From Flavobacterium sp. AG291 (GTDB lineage: Bacteria > Bacteroidota > Bacteroidia > Flavobacteriales > Flavobacteriaceae), in assembly GCF_003350375.1 (NCBI RefSeq), contig NZ_QQAR01000011.1, forward strand, positions 82,011-146,010: a DNA stretch of 64,000 nucleotides, read 5' to 3'. Below the pieces are notes generated by a model, which saw nothing but the letters and a program-made list of their open reading frames with translations, was not told the origin of the DNA and did no database searches. Both the position numbers and the translations under genes were made by a program. This document shows, piece after piece, positions 33,780-44,450 of this stretch (its first letter is position 1; each line of letters begins with the position of its first letter).

Positions 33780-34577
33780 TTATACGTTTATCTGCACTAC
33801 AAAACCTTCGTAAGATCTTACGTTAAAAACAGTACCATCTTCAAATAAAAGATACTGCCCTTTTACGCCCATAAGTTTACCGTTGAAGATTGGAGTCTTA
33901 GACAGATTTAAACTTGTTCCCAATTTTTGAGGGTATTGCAGTACGGGATAGTCTAATGTAAACAGTTTTTCCTGGGTTGACTCAAAATAAGGAGCAACTT
34001 CTGCCGGAAGCAATGAGCGCACCTCGTTTCGCCTGGCAATAAGATCTATTTCATTTACTTCGTTAAGCAGCATTTTTTTCCAGTTGATCTTATCCGAGAA
34101 ATGATCTTTAAGTGCCACCTCTGTAATTCCTGCAAGATAGCGGTTAGGCACTTCCACCAGTGGTGTAGCCCACGAAGCTCCCTGATCGATCCATCGTGTG
34201 GGCACCTGTGTTTTACGGGTTACCCCTACCTTCAAATCACTCGATGCGGCCAGATAAACAATATGCGGCTGTACCTGTACTCTGGTTTCATATTCAAGGT
34301 CGCGATCGGCAATACCCAAATGGGCCGTACTAAGCTCCGGACGCATGATCCAGTCGCCTGCAGCCGCCGAACTGTAAAAACAATCATAACAAAATCCCTG
34401 ACGGTAGATCTTTTTCTTCTTACTACAATTCAGACACTGGAAACCCATGAAATTGATCTCTAAGTCTTTGCCTAGCAATTGATTTACATTCAAAAAACTG
34501 TTTTCAAAAACCAGGTAATATTGTATCGGGCTGCCCACCTCAGTTTGCATTTTTGTTAAAACCCCTTCGTATTGCAT
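33780..34577 (-). CDS. DUF2797-family protein
   Basis: This 265-residue protein matches the DUF2797 family: QYEGVLTKMQTEVGSPIQYYL at the N-terminus, a four-cysteine zinc-ribbon-like cluster CLNC...GFCYDC near residues 48-68, and HIVYLAASSDLKVGVTRKTQ near 106-125. The last of these resembles a GIY-YIG-type core (VYL then KVGVT) and is followed by PTRWIDQGAS. No function is established that I can name with confidence; a nucleic-acid role is a guess from the zinc cluster and the GIY-YIG resemblance. The GH3-type gene is divergent 40 bases away, sharing one promoter region. Confidence 0.85.
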   Translation of the reverse strand: MQYEGVLTKMQTEVGSPIQYYLVFENSFLNVNQLLGKDLEINFMGFQCLNCSKKKKIYRQGFCYDCFYSSAAAGDWIMRPELSTAHLGIADRDLEYETRVQVQPHIVYLAASSDLKVGVTRKTQVPTRWIDQGASWATPLVEVPNRYLAGITEVALKDHFSDKINWKKMLLNEVNEIDLIARRNEVRSLLPAEVAPYFESTQEKLFTLDYPVLQYPQKLGTSLNLSKTPIFNGKLMGVKGQYLLFEDGTVFNVRSYEGFVVQINV

Positions 34578-34617
34578 ATAAATTTTAGTATTTTTATGGG
34601 CATAAAGATACTAAAAT

Positions 34618-36153
34618 ATGGCGTTGCCGATTATCAATTCCATTGCTTCGTGGATCCTTAAAAAGCGTATCCATGATATCGAATTGTTCCTTAAATACCC
34701 TAACGAGGTACAGGAAGAACTGTTAATGAACCTTATCCGTACTGCGGAGGGCACATCCATTGGCAGAAAATACGATTTCTCATCCGTTAAGAATTATAGA
34801 GCTTTTTCCGAACGGGTACCTGTTTCAACCTATGAAGAACTGGAACCCATGATAGAACAAACCCGTAAAGGTGAGCAAAATGTTTTTTGGCCCAGCCAGA
34901 TTAAATGGTTTGCCAAATCGAGCGGAACTACTAATGCCAAGAGCAAATTTATTCCCGTGAGTAATGACGCCCTTGAGGACTGTCATTATAAGGCCGCAAA
35001 AGACTTATTGTGCCTTTACCTGAACAACAATGAGGAATCGCAGCTCTTTACAGGTAAATCCCTTCGCCTGGGAGGCAGCAAACAGCTGTATGAGGACAAT
35101 AATTCGTTCTTTGGTGACCTCTCGGCCATTCTGATAGACAACATGCCTATATGGGCAGAATTCAGCAGCACGCCAAGCAATAAGGTATCACTAATGAGCG
35201 AATGGGAAACAAAACTGCCAGCTATAGTTAAAGAAACCATCAACGAAAATGTAACCAGCTTTGCCGGTGTACCTTCGTGGATGCTCGTACTGATGAATCG
35301 TGCGCTTGAAGAAACCGGAAAAACCAATCTGATGGAAATATGGCCCAATCTGGAAGTATATTTTCACGGAGGGGTAAGTTTTGAACCGTATCGAGAACAG
35401 TACAAAAAGATACTACCTAAAGCTGACTTTAAATACTACGAGATATATAATGCTTCTGAAGGGTTCTTTGCCATACAGGATAGTAACGACAGTAACGAAT
35501 TACTGCTGATGCTCGACTATGGTATATTCTACGAATTTATCCCGATGGATACTTTCGGAACGCTGAACCAAAGAACAATTCCTCTTTCAGAAGTTGTGGT
35601 AGATAAAAATTATGCTATCGTTATCACTACCAATTCCGGCCTATGGCGCTACATGATCGGCGATACCGTGAGATTTACATCCATCAATCCGTACCGCATA
35701 AAAGTAACCGGTAGAACCAAACACCATATTAATGTTTTTGGCGAGGAGCTGATGGTAGAAAATACCGATACTGCAATAGCCAAAGCCTGTAAAGTTACTG
35801 GTCACGAAGTAATTGATTATACCGTGGCTCCCGTATTCATGAACGGAAAAGAAAAAGGGGCACACGAGTGGATCATTGAATTTAAAGAACCTCCGGCAGA
35901 TGCCGAGCACTTCCGTACTATTCTTGACGAAACACTGCAAACCCTGAACTCCGACTATGAAGCCAAGCGTTACAATAATATGACGCTGAATCCGTTAATA
36001 CTGAACGTAGCACGACCAAGGCTTTTTTATGATTGGTTAAAGGAACAGGACAAACTTGGTGGACAGCACAAAATACCACGCCTGAGCAACGAGCGACATT
36101 ACCTTGAACAGCTAAAAGCCATGCAGGATAGTTTTTCTACAGACTTAGCATAA
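34618..36153 (+). CDS. GH3-family acyl-adenylate/acyl amidase-like protein
   Basis: This 511-residue protein belongs to the GH3 auxin-responsive promoter family of the ANL (acyl-activating) superfamily. Characteristic motifs are WFAKSSGTTNAKSKFIP near residue 100 (the P-loop-like ATP motif SSGTT), YNASEGFFAIQD near 280, and a C-terminal domain with KVTGRTKHHINVFGEEL near 363. Plant relatives conjugate amino acids to hormones through acyl-adenylates; bacterial members have no settled substrate. Transcription is divergent from the DUF2797 gene. A small lipoprotein gene follows ~50 bases downstream. Confidence 0.9.
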   Translation: MALPIINSIASWILKKRIHDIELFLKYPNEVQEELLMNLIRTAEGTSIGRKYDFSSVKNYRAFSERVPVSTYEELEPMIEQTRKGEQNVFWPSQIKWFAKSSGTTNAKSKFIPVSNDALEDCHYKAAKDLLCLYLNNNEESQLFTGKSLRLGGSKQLYEDNNSFFGDLSAILIDNMPIWAEFSSTPSNKVSLMSEWETKLPAIVKETINENVTSFAGVPSWMLVLMNRALEETGKTNLMEIWPNLEVYFHGGVSFEPYREQYKKILPKADFKYYEIYNASEGFFAIQDSNDSNELLLMLDYGIFYEFIPMDTFGTLNQRTIPLSEVVVDKNYAIVITTNSGLWRYMIGDTVRFTSINPYRIKVTGRTKHHINVFGEELMVENTDTAIAKACKVTGHEVIDYTVAPVFMNGKEKGAHEWIIEFKEPPADAEHFRTILDETLQTLNSDYEAKRYNNMTLNPLILNVARPRLFYDWLKEQDKLGGQHKIPRLSNERHYLEQLKAMQDSFSTDLA

Positions 36154-36220
36154 TACAACAAACAGAAAACCAGCAATCTGGCATTATGTTTGCTTCCTTT
36201 AAATAATGAAACAGATGATA

Positions 36221-36394
36221 ATGAAGAGGAAACACATTTTTACATTAGCAGCAGGAGTATTGCTATTAGCTTCCTGCGGACCTAAACTGCACCGTTATAG
36301 CTGCGGTGGAAGGAAACGCTGCATAAGCCATGTCGAAAAAGAAAGACCGGCTGCTGATAAATCAGTCCAAAAAGTACAGACTAAAGACTCATAA
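36221..36394 (+). CDS. Small hypothetical lipoprotein
   Basis: I start this at MKRKHIFTLAAG (ATG 36221), giving 57 residues, because it makes a compact lipoprotein signal. An in-frame ATG at 36206 adds five residues. The lipobox is LLLASC, followed by a short basic, cysteine-containing mature part (YSCGGRKRC). No family is recognised. It is downstream of the GH3-type gene and ends at a strong terminator. Confidence 0.6.
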   Translation: MKRKHIFTLAAGVLLLASCGPKLHRYSCGGRKRCISHVEKERPAADKSVQKVQTKDS

Positions 36395-36422
36395 AAAAAG
36401 CCTCACGAAGTGAGGCTTTTTA
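36393..36422 (+). terminator. Terminator after the small lipoprotein
   Basis: Stem AAAAGCCTCA/TGAGGCTTTT with loop CGAAG is flanked by A and T tracts. Confidence 0.85.
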
Positions 36423-36501
36423 GTGCCCTCTCCCTTCTAAAACTAAAGCAAAAAGGAGTAGAAACCTTAATAACCCAAATCTTGTATTTTATTACAGCAT
36501 T

Positions 36502-36801
36502 TTAATCAAAAACACTGCAGTCCATTTCTTCTACCACTGTTTTGGTCTGATCCAGTTCAGTAGTAGCATAACCACATGATTTCATTTTGTTATACACATT
36601 AAACCATGCTGTTTTATAAGCCTGGCAGTTGGCTACTGTCTGATTAGAGCTTAATGCACTGGTTTTTTCCAGCAGTATGTTCGACAGATTCTCAACCTCG
36701 TCCAAACAGTTATCACCACTTACATTTGTAGTTTCTTCCTCTTCGCACGCAATACTTACCAACGCAAGCGCGGCAACAAATAAGATAAATTTCACTTTCA
36801 T
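36502..36801 (-). CDS. Hypothetical lipoprotein, 99 residues
   Basis: The signal peptide MKVKFILFVAALALVSIAC ends in a lipobox with C19. The mature part begins EEEETTN, an acidic stretch of the kind that acts as a surface-export signal (LES) in some Bacteroidetes lipoproteins. The ~75-residue remainder has four cysteines (NCLDE, NCQAY, SCGYA, DCSVF), enough for two disulfides, and is probably a small helical domain. No family is recognised. It stands alone. Confidence 0.75.
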   Translation of the reverse strand: MKVKFILFVAALALVSIACEEEETTNVSGDNCLDEVENLSNILLEKTSALSSNQTVANCQAYKTAWFNVYNKMKSCGYATTELDQTKTVVEEMDCSVFD

Positions 36802-36938
36802 ATCGTTCTGATTTAAGATTAATATGAAGTCAAAGGTATTTTACCCGTTTGATATAAGTCATAGGCTATTAACTAAAGCTAATAAGGATTTTACCTAGAA
36901 ATGATCGTGTATCCTGAAAAGAAAAAGCGAAAACTGAA

Positions 36939-37226
36939 TCAATTTGCCAGTAGTGAAATATCCACCACTTTAATAATCTCTTCAAAGTCGGCAATTACAG
37001 AAGTATGTGCTGCGGTGTTTTTAGGATCTTTTATAAACCTGTCGATATTGTAAAGCCAAAGGTCCATTTCGTCTTCGGTATGATTACGGTCGTGTGAAGA
37101 TAATGGCAGTTTATTGAGTTCCTTAAAGATGTTATCACGTATTTCTGCACGTTCTGAAGCATCAGATGTTGCAAGGAAATCGGCAATCAGCTTATTTAGC
37201 AGTGCCTTTTTTTCAGATTTAGTCAT
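36939..37226 (-). CDS. Hypothetical protein, 95 residues
   Basis: This is a soluble, strongly helical and charged protein (MTKSEKKALLNKLIADFLA at the start, an acidic middle and a hydrophobic helix at the end). It has no signal peptide, membrane helix or motif I recognise. It is monocistronic on the minus strand, and a structured repeat begins 40 bases upstream of its start. Confidence 0.65.
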   Translation of the reverse strand: MTKSEKKALLNKLIADFLATSDASERAEIRDNIFKELNKLPLSSHDRNHTEDEMDLWLYNIDRFIKDPKNTAAHTSVIADFEEIIKVVDISLLAN

Positions 37227-37266
37227 AGCGTTGGATTTGGTATCTTAAAGGTACGATAAAACAGGA

Positions 37267-37427
37267 TTAATTCCCTACGGGAAAATAAAAACCCACTTGA
37301 ATTATCTTCTACCAAAATTATTTCCCTAAGGGGAAATCTCATTACGGCTATCGTAGCGCGTAGCGATTTAATTTCGGCAGACAAGACATTCAGATATGGT
37401 AAACATTTCCCGTAGGGAATAAATTAC
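37267..37427. repeat. 160-bp structured repeat with TTCCCTACGGGAA terminal inverted repeats, copy 2
   Basis: ATTCCCTACGGGAAA-like ends occur at 37268-37284 and, inverted, at 37404-37425. The centre carries TTTCCCTAAGGGGAAA. The internal stem CTACCAAAATT (37309-37319) / AATTTCGGCAG (37370-37380) is in the same place as in the copy at 26635 but has different paired bases. TAGCGATTTAAT is shared just before the right arm. It fills the gap between divergent hypothetical genes. Confidence 0.82.
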
Positions 37428-37519
37428 ACCTACAAGGTTAAATTGTACAGCACCATGTTAAAACCGCTTGACCCGCTTCTTTAAAATGCGTATATTAGTG
37501 ATATATTTACAACCCATAT

Positions 37520-37885
37520 ATGACCTATTACAAAGCCATTTTCAGGCTGCCGGGAGGCAGCGAACTTAAAGCCGACAGAGGCTACGTTCCTGATGCGTTT
37601 TTCAACGCCCTTTTTGAAGTTACAACTACAGATATTGTTGATATACACGAAGGCGGATTTATCCTTTCTACCGAAATGCATGAAAAACTGAGCGTGCCCG
37701 ATCACTTTACCAGCTATGCTATTACCGGACTGAATGCGTCTGAAGAAGAAAAGTTTTCGCCTGAATTCCACATCAAACTACTGGAACATCTTAGGGAAGC
37801 GAACCATGCCCGCCCTATTGAGGAGCATTACAATTACCAGGTATTTATGATGGAGTATATTGAGGAAGTACCGGATGATGATTAA
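37520..37885 (+). CDS. Hypothetical protein, 121 residues
   Basis: I do not recognise this soluble acidic protein, which begins MTYYKAIFRLPGGSELKADRG and ends EEVPDDD. The N-terminal half has a strand-helix-strand pattern (ADRGYVPDAFFNALFEVTTTDIVDIHEGGFIL). There is no signal peptide, membrane segment or catalytic motif. It stands alone between a structured repeat and a CCCCTAGCCCC repeat, so neighbours give no functional clue. Confidence 0.65.
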   Translation: MTYYKAIFRLPGGSELKADRGYVPDAFFNALFEVTTTDIVDIHEGGFILSTEMHEKLSVPDHFTSYAITGLNASEEEKFSPEFHIKLLEHLREANHARPIEEHYNYQVFMMEYIEEVPDDD

Positions 37886-37886
37886 G

Positions 37887-37922
37887 CCTGACCCCTAGCC
37901 CCTCTCCAAAGGAGAGGGGAAC
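37887..37922. repeat. Intergenic ACCCCTAGCCCCTCTCC repeat
   Basis: CTGACCCCTAGCCCCTCTCC followed by AAAGGAGAGGGGAA forms a short hairpin immediately after the upstream stop codon. It is the same family as the copies at 23826 and 52013. Confidence 0.7.
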
Positions 37923-37937
37923 TCATATCGAATAATT

Positions 37938-38085
37938 AAAGCTTCTGAGAAGCGGCATATTTATAGCAAATAATGCATAATCCCATAAAGAGCTCCGGAG
38001 GAGCGGCATATAATCATACCGCTTCTCCAGTGTTCTTAACATTCCATCCACAATAAACTATAAATATATCGCCCCGCCGGGGCTA
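37938..38085. repeat. REP-like element with GCGGCATATTTATAG half-site, copy 2
   Basis: The element includes AAAGCTTCTGAGAAGCGGCATATTTATAG words (half-site at 37952-37966). A second GAGCTCCGGAGGAGCGGCATAT hairpin with a partly complementary ACCGCTTCTCC follows near 38018-38028. It closes with CTATAAATATATCGCC at 38058-38073, then GCCCCGCCGGGGC. The order of modules mirrors the element at 27509-27615. Confidence 0.7.
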
Positions 38086-38088
38086 AAT

Positions 38089-38118
38089 AAAAAACCGGAC
38101 ATCGCTGCCCGGTTTTTT
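38089..38118. terminator. Terminator downstream of the GH97 gene
   Basis: AAAAAACCGG pairs with CCGGTTTTTT around a ten-base loop, directly after the stop codon of the minus-strand gene. Confidence 0.8.
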
Positions 38119-38135
38119 AAAATATAAACACGAAA

Positions 38136-40262
<2,127 letters not shown>

Positions 40263-40300
40263 TTACCCAAATTCAGCACATAAACATAAATATACATAAT

Positions 40301-40314
40301 CGAAACCGTTTTCG
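40301..40314. promoter_or_regulatory. Candidate LacI-type operator upstream of GH97
   Basis: CGAAACCGTTTTCG is a near-palindrome of the CGAAA-n4-TTTCG form centred on CG, typical of LacI-family operators. It lies about 70-80 bases upstream of the GH97 start. No LacI-family gene is in the window. Confidence 0.4.
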
Positions 40315-40374
40315 TGTTGACAACTTTATGAATTTACATATCCATACAGTAGTTAAATCAAGAGTTTAAAGAAT

Positions 40375-41838
40375 CTACTTAACACAATCACTTTTTCTAA
40401 AATCAATAATAACAGTATCAGAATTCAGTTTTCGTAAATAATAAAATTTTGACTCTAATAACAATTCTCCTTTACAGTAATAATCATCAGTCTGAAGGAT
40501 ATTAACACTATTAAGTTCACTGTTTATATTCACCTCCTTACTCCATGAAGTATATTGCCCAATAGGCGCCTGAACCAAATTCTCGAATATTGGGAATTGG
40601 GAATAGGTAAAATTATTTTTAGGAGCAATAACCATCTTGCCTGAAATAACAATATTCTTAAGGGATTTACCTTTTAAATAAGGTCTAATTTCAGAAATAA
40701 AATCTTTAGTAAACTCAGTTTGTCTGGTAAGGACTTTTCCGAATTGTGCCATCAGCAGAAAAGAAAAAAACACTAACAGTGCTACCGAAAATCTACTTAA
40801 CCATTGAAACGCATTAACCTTTATATATTTATGAAAATATACACAAACCATCAAAAAGAAACCCAGCCCACAAAAGGTTCTCAAGTCCCAATAAGTGTCC
40901 ACCAACAAAAGACTCACACCACATATCAACCAGAAATTAACCCCTAAAACAATTAACAGCAATGGAAGAATCAATAGTCTCTTTAATTTTTCTTTTGCAG
41001 AATATACAAAAAACCCCAGACCCAACACTGTAAAAGAAAGAAACAGCATTACCCAGTACTTATAGTTACCGGACCTCAGCAATAATGATATTCTTTGAAA
41101 GAAAAGATCATTATTCTTTGTCAGCAACTCACTGAAATTGGCTTCACTAATAATTAACCCAGCCCTGTCAGACATATCAAGATTAAGCACTTTTAATGCA
41201 ATCATGTATGAGATATAAGCTAAAAGAAAACTTGCTACGATAATCGAAAAATTGGCAAAGAAACGTTTCCATTCGAATTGAATCATTTCCCGAATCAGGA
41301 ACACAGAGCCTACAATAAAAAATACGGTAGCACTACTCTGGTATAAACCAAGAGCCAAGAAAACCCCAATAAAAGAAGCAATCGCAAACTTTATCCTGTT
41401 ATGAAAAAAAATATAAGGAATAACAACGACAAACAGAGATAATGCCATCGGTAAACAGTCAAACTTGTATACGAGATTACCCAAAAAAGCAGGCGCAGTA
41501 ACAACCAGTAATGAAGACCATTTTATAATTCGGTTTTCTTCAAGCCCCATCATCTCTGTTAAAAGATATCCTGTAAAACCGAGTATCGAAGCACTTAACA
41601 CTAATGAGAATGGATGAAAAGACATAACCGCACTATTTAGCGACCATACTTTAGCTAATAGAGTTGCTATAAATCTCCCATCATGCTGCCAGCCATAACC
41701 AAAGAGATCCCTGCCATAATCATCCAGGTACGTGTAATCAGCTGTTAATAGAGGTAAAATGTATAATAATGATATCCCCAGCGTAACCTTTAACGATTTT
41801 TTATCCTGAAGTAAACTATCCAGCTCTTTGATTCTCAT
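40375..41838 (-). CDS. GtrII-like membrane glucosyltransferase
   Basis: This 487-residue polytopic protein has about ten hydrophobic helices and resembles the Glucos_trans_II family, which moves glucose from a polyprenyl carrier onto a surface polysaccharide. The conserved acidic pair after the first helix is YLDDYGRD (D39, D40), facing the outside as in GT-C enzymes. Its start overlaps the end of the gtrB-like gene by 23 bases, so the two are translationally coupled. Base composition is poorer in GC than neighbours (15 G/C in 60 bases at 40801-40860, 20 of 60 at 41101-41160, versus 26 of 60 at 45001-45060), a hint of transfer. Acceptor glycan unknown. Confidence 0.82.
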   Translation of the reverse strand: MRIKELDSLLQDKKSLKVTLGISLLYILPLLTADYTYLDDYGRDLFGYGWQHDGRFIATLLAKVWSLNSAVMSFHPFSLVLSASILGFTGYLLTEMMGLEENRIIKWSSLLVVTAPAFLGNLVYKFDCLPMALSLFVVVIPYIFFHNRIKFAIASFIGVFLALGLYQSSATVFFIVGSVFLIREMIQFEWKRFFANFSIIVASFLLAYISYMIALKVLNLDMSDRAGLIISEANFSELLTKNNDLFFQRISLLLRSGNYKYWVMLFLSFTVLGLGFFVYSAKEKLKRLLILPLLLIVLGVNFWLICGVSLLLVDTYWDLRTFCGLGFFLMVCVYFHKYIKVNAFQWLSRFSVALLVFFSFLLMAQFGKVLTRQTEFTKDFISEIRPYLKGKSLKNIVISGKMVIAPKNNFTYSQFPIFENLVQAPIGQYTSWSKEVNINSELNSVNILQTDDYYCKGELLLESKFYYLRKLNSDTVIIDFRKSDCVK

Positions 41839-42763
41839 TAATTGATTTTTTTATAATGTATTTAGGTCTTTGTTTTGTTTCCAGATAAGTTCGCCCAAGG
41901 TATTCTCCTATTACACCAATCCCAATAAGCTGTACACCCCCAAAAAACAGTACAGCTACCATTAGAGAAGCATATCCTGAGACATTAATACCGAAGAAGA
42001 GCTTTTCAATAATAATTTTTAAGCCATATAAAAAAGAGATGAAAGCCGTTATGCCACCAAAGTAAGTCCATATCTTTAACGGAAGGGTTGAAAACGAAGT
42101 GATGCCCTGAATAGCTAAATTCCACAATTTGAAGAAATTGAATTTAGTATCACCTTCATTCCTTGCAGGCCTTACATAAGTAACAACCACAGTATCAAAA
42201 CCAACCCAACTCATAAGCCCTTTCATAAAAAGCTGGTTTTCTTTAAGTTTTAGTATCTCGTTTACTACCTGGCGTGTCATCAGGCGAAAGTCACCTACAT
42301 TATCTTCAAGCTTAAGCGAAGACATTTTATTATTCACCTTATAAAACATTTCAGCCGACCTCCTTTTCAAATAACTATCTGTCCCTCTGTCTATTCGCTT
42401 CGCTAAAACAACATCAGCTCCTTCCTCATATTTTTTCAGCATCTCAAAAACAACTTCAAAAGGATCCTGAAGATCAACATCCATAGGAATAATCAAATCT
42501 CCTGAGGCATGCTCAAGCCCTGCAAAAAGAGCCGATTCCTTACCAAAATTTCTTGAAAAGAGTATTGCCCTGACATAAACATATTTATTCGCTAGTGCTT
42601 CAAGAATAGCAGCAGTATTATCTTTGCTGCCATCATCAACAAACTGAATATCAAAATTATAATTCAATTCTGAAAATTTCGGATAATGTATATTGAACTC
42701 ATCTATAAAGGTATTGAGATTCAACTGTTCATTATACACAGGCACTACAAGAGTAACATTCAT
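41816..42763 (-). CDS. GtrB-like polyprenyl-phosphate glucosyltransferase (GT2)
   Basis: This 315-residue protein should transfer glucose from UDP-glucose to undecaprenyl phosphate at the cytoplasmic face. I start at the ATG ending at 42763 (MNVTLVVPVYNEQ) rather than an upstream TTG. The GT-A domain has VVPVYNE, VDDGSKDNT and the catalytic-site DVDLQDP near residue 95, followed by two C-terminal membrane helices (about 230-252 and 263-290) with the GEYLGR ending. This is the DPM1/GtrB/ArnC layout. The downstream gene overlaps it. No small GtrA flippase gene is adjacent. Confidence 0.9.
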   Translation of the reverse strand: MNVTLVVPVYNEQLNLNTFIDEFNIHYPKFSELNYNFDIQFVDDGSKDNTAAILEALANKYVYVRAILFSRNFGKESALFAGLEHASGDLIIPMDVDLQDPFEVVFEMLKKYEEGADVVLAKRIDRGTDSYLKRRSAEMFYKVNNKMSSLKLEDNVGDFRLMTRQVVNEILKLKENQLFMKGLMSWVGFDTVVVTYVRPARNEGDTKFNFFKLWNLAIQGITSFSTLPLKIWTYFGGITAFISFLYGLKIIIEKLFFGINVSGYASLMVAVLFFGGVQLIGIGVIGEYLGRTYLETKQRPKYIIKKSINENQRAG

Positions 42764-43059
42764 ACTTAGCAATTATTTATGTCAATTCCGAATCAACATA
42801 TAAGATTGTAAATATAAATTAATTAAGAATTGACACTACCATGTTAAATCATAAAATCGCTTTTTTCTGACAACTCAGTAAAATAATGTCTTTATTTATT
42901 AGCGCCAAAAAAAGCAATATTAAAACTCAAAACACTATAAACCAAAAGCTTAACGCTTTTAATATTACGCAGCAAAAGAGCATTTTTGGCGTTTTTGAGA
43001 TACCAAAAGCGTAAGATTAACACTTTTTTGAGTCATTTGTGTAAGATATTACTCTAAAT
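42764..43059. other. AT-rich intergenic region upstream of gtrB
   Basis: No gene is visible. It must contain the gtrB promoter. Repeated words AAAAGC/GCTTTT and TAACGCTTTT, with a near-complement AAAAGCGTAA, occur around 42944-43013. The segment could be the boundary of a gtr insertion next to clpX, but no integrase or direct repeat is seen. Confidence 0.4.
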
Positions 43060-43089
43060 AAAAATCCCTTGCTGAAGCAAGGGATTTTT
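43060..43089 (-). terminator. Terminator after clpX
   Basis: Stem AAAATCCCTTGC/GCAAGGGATTTT with a TGAA loop lies downstream of the clpX stop on the minus strand. Confidence 0.85.
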
Positions 43090-43144
43090 CAATTTTATAT
43101 CTTTTTGCAAATCACTGAAAACTACGACCGCAAACTTTATACTT

Positions 43145-44377
43145 TTATGAAGCCGTTTTAAGACGCTTTAAAAGTGTCCTGTTCAGGTGGTGTTCTACAT
43201 AGTCTTTATCGATATGCAGTTCCTTCTCTTCAGACCCTGGCAATTCATACATTGCTTCGGTTAGGATAGCCTCACAAAGCGAACGTAACCCTCTGGCACC
43301 CAGCTTGTACTCCAGTGCTTTTTCTACAATATAGTCAAGCGCATCGTTTTCTACAGTAAGAGCAACCTCATCCATAGCGAATAACTTAACATATTGTTTT
43401 ACAAGGGCATTCTTAGGCTCAGTAAGAATAGCACGAAGCGTTTCCCTATCCAGTGGATCCATATGCGTAAGCACCGGCATACGCCCGATGATCTCAGGAA
43501 TAAGTCCGAAATCTTTAACATCCTTTGGGATAATATATTGCAACAGGTTATCCTTATCTATGTTGTCTGTATTCCTTGACGTGCTGTACCCAACCGCTTG
43601 ACGGTTAAGCCTTTTTGATATGATACGTTCTATACCATCAAAAGCACCTCCGGCAATAAACAGGATATCCTGTGTATTTACCTCAATGAATTTCTGGTCA
43701 GGGTGTTTACGGCCACCTTTCGGCGGAACGTTAACTACCGTACCTTCAAGCAGTTTCAGTAAAGCCTGCTGTACTCCCTCACCCGATACGTCACGGGTAA
43801 TAGAAGGGTTGTCGCTTTTACGGGCAATCTTGTCTATCTCATCGATAAACACAATACCACGCTCAGCTTTTTTAACATCATAGTCAGCAGCCTGTAACAG
43901 ACGCGTTAGTATACTCTCTACGTCCTCACCCACGTAACCTGCTTCAGTAAGTACCGTAGCATCTACAATAGTTAAAGGCACATTAAGCATACGTGCGATG
44001 GTTTTAGCCACCAGTGTTTTTCCGGTACCAGTCTGGCCCACCATAAGGATGTTACTCTTTTCGATCTCAACACCATCATCGCCGGCAGGCTGCATAAGTC
44101 TCTTGTAGTGGTTGTATACCGCTACAGAAAGCACTTTTTTAGTCTGATCCTGACCAATAACATACTGATCAAGGAATGCGCGTATTTCTTTAGGCTTTTT
44201 AAGCTCAAGCTCGGCAGATAATGCCGATGTACCTGACTGCCTTAATTCTTCAAGCACAATGCCGTGAGCCTGCTCTATGCATCGGTCACAGATGTGCGCG
44301 CTAATACCCGCTATAAGCAGGTTTGTTTCCGGCTTCTTCCTACCACAAAAAGAACACTCTAATACTTCTTTAGCCAT
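43145..44377 (-). CDS. clpX: ATP-dependent Clp protease ATP-binding subunit ClpX
   Basis: ClpX unfolds tagged substrates and feeds them to ClpP. The 410 residues match the family. The N-terminal zinc-binding domain has C8, C11, C30 and C33. Walker A GQTGTGKT is at 114-121, Walker B VFIDEIDK near 180, and sensor-2 GARGLRS near 363. The IGF-type ClpP-docking loop is not obvious by eye and should be checked. clpP is 73 bases upstream on the same strand and tig precedes it, forming the classic tig-clpP-clpX order. Confidence 0.97.
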   Translation of the reverse strand: MAKEVLECSFCGRKKPETNLLIAGISAHICDRCIEQAHGIVLEELRQSGTSALSAELELKKPKEIRAFLDQYVIGQDQTKKVLSVAVYNHYKRLMQPAGDDGVEIEKSNILMVGQTGTGKTLVAKTIARMLNVPLTIVDATVLTEAGYVGEDVESILTRLLQAADYDVKKAERGIVFIDEIDKIARKSDNPSITRDVSGEGVQQALLKLLEGTVVNVPPKGGRKHPDQKFIEVNTQDILFIAGGAFDGIERIISKRLNRQAVGYSTSRNTDNIDKDNLLQYIIPKDVKDFGLIPEIIGRMPVLTHMDPLDRETLRAILTEPKNALVKQYVKLFAMDEVALTVENDALDYIVEKALEYKLGARGLRSLCEAILTEAMYELPGSEEKELHIDKDYVEHHLNRTLLKRLKTAS

Positions 44378-44450
44378 TTTTATTCATTTGGTAATGCAAC
44401 AATAAGACTAACATATAGCCCTATTGTTACATAACTCAGGTTTTATTTTT

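Noticed and set aside
42764..42772. TTG start for gtrB, three codons upstream
   Set aside because: The ATG at 42763 starts the conserved MNVTLVVPVYNE; the TTG adds only LLS-type residues without support.
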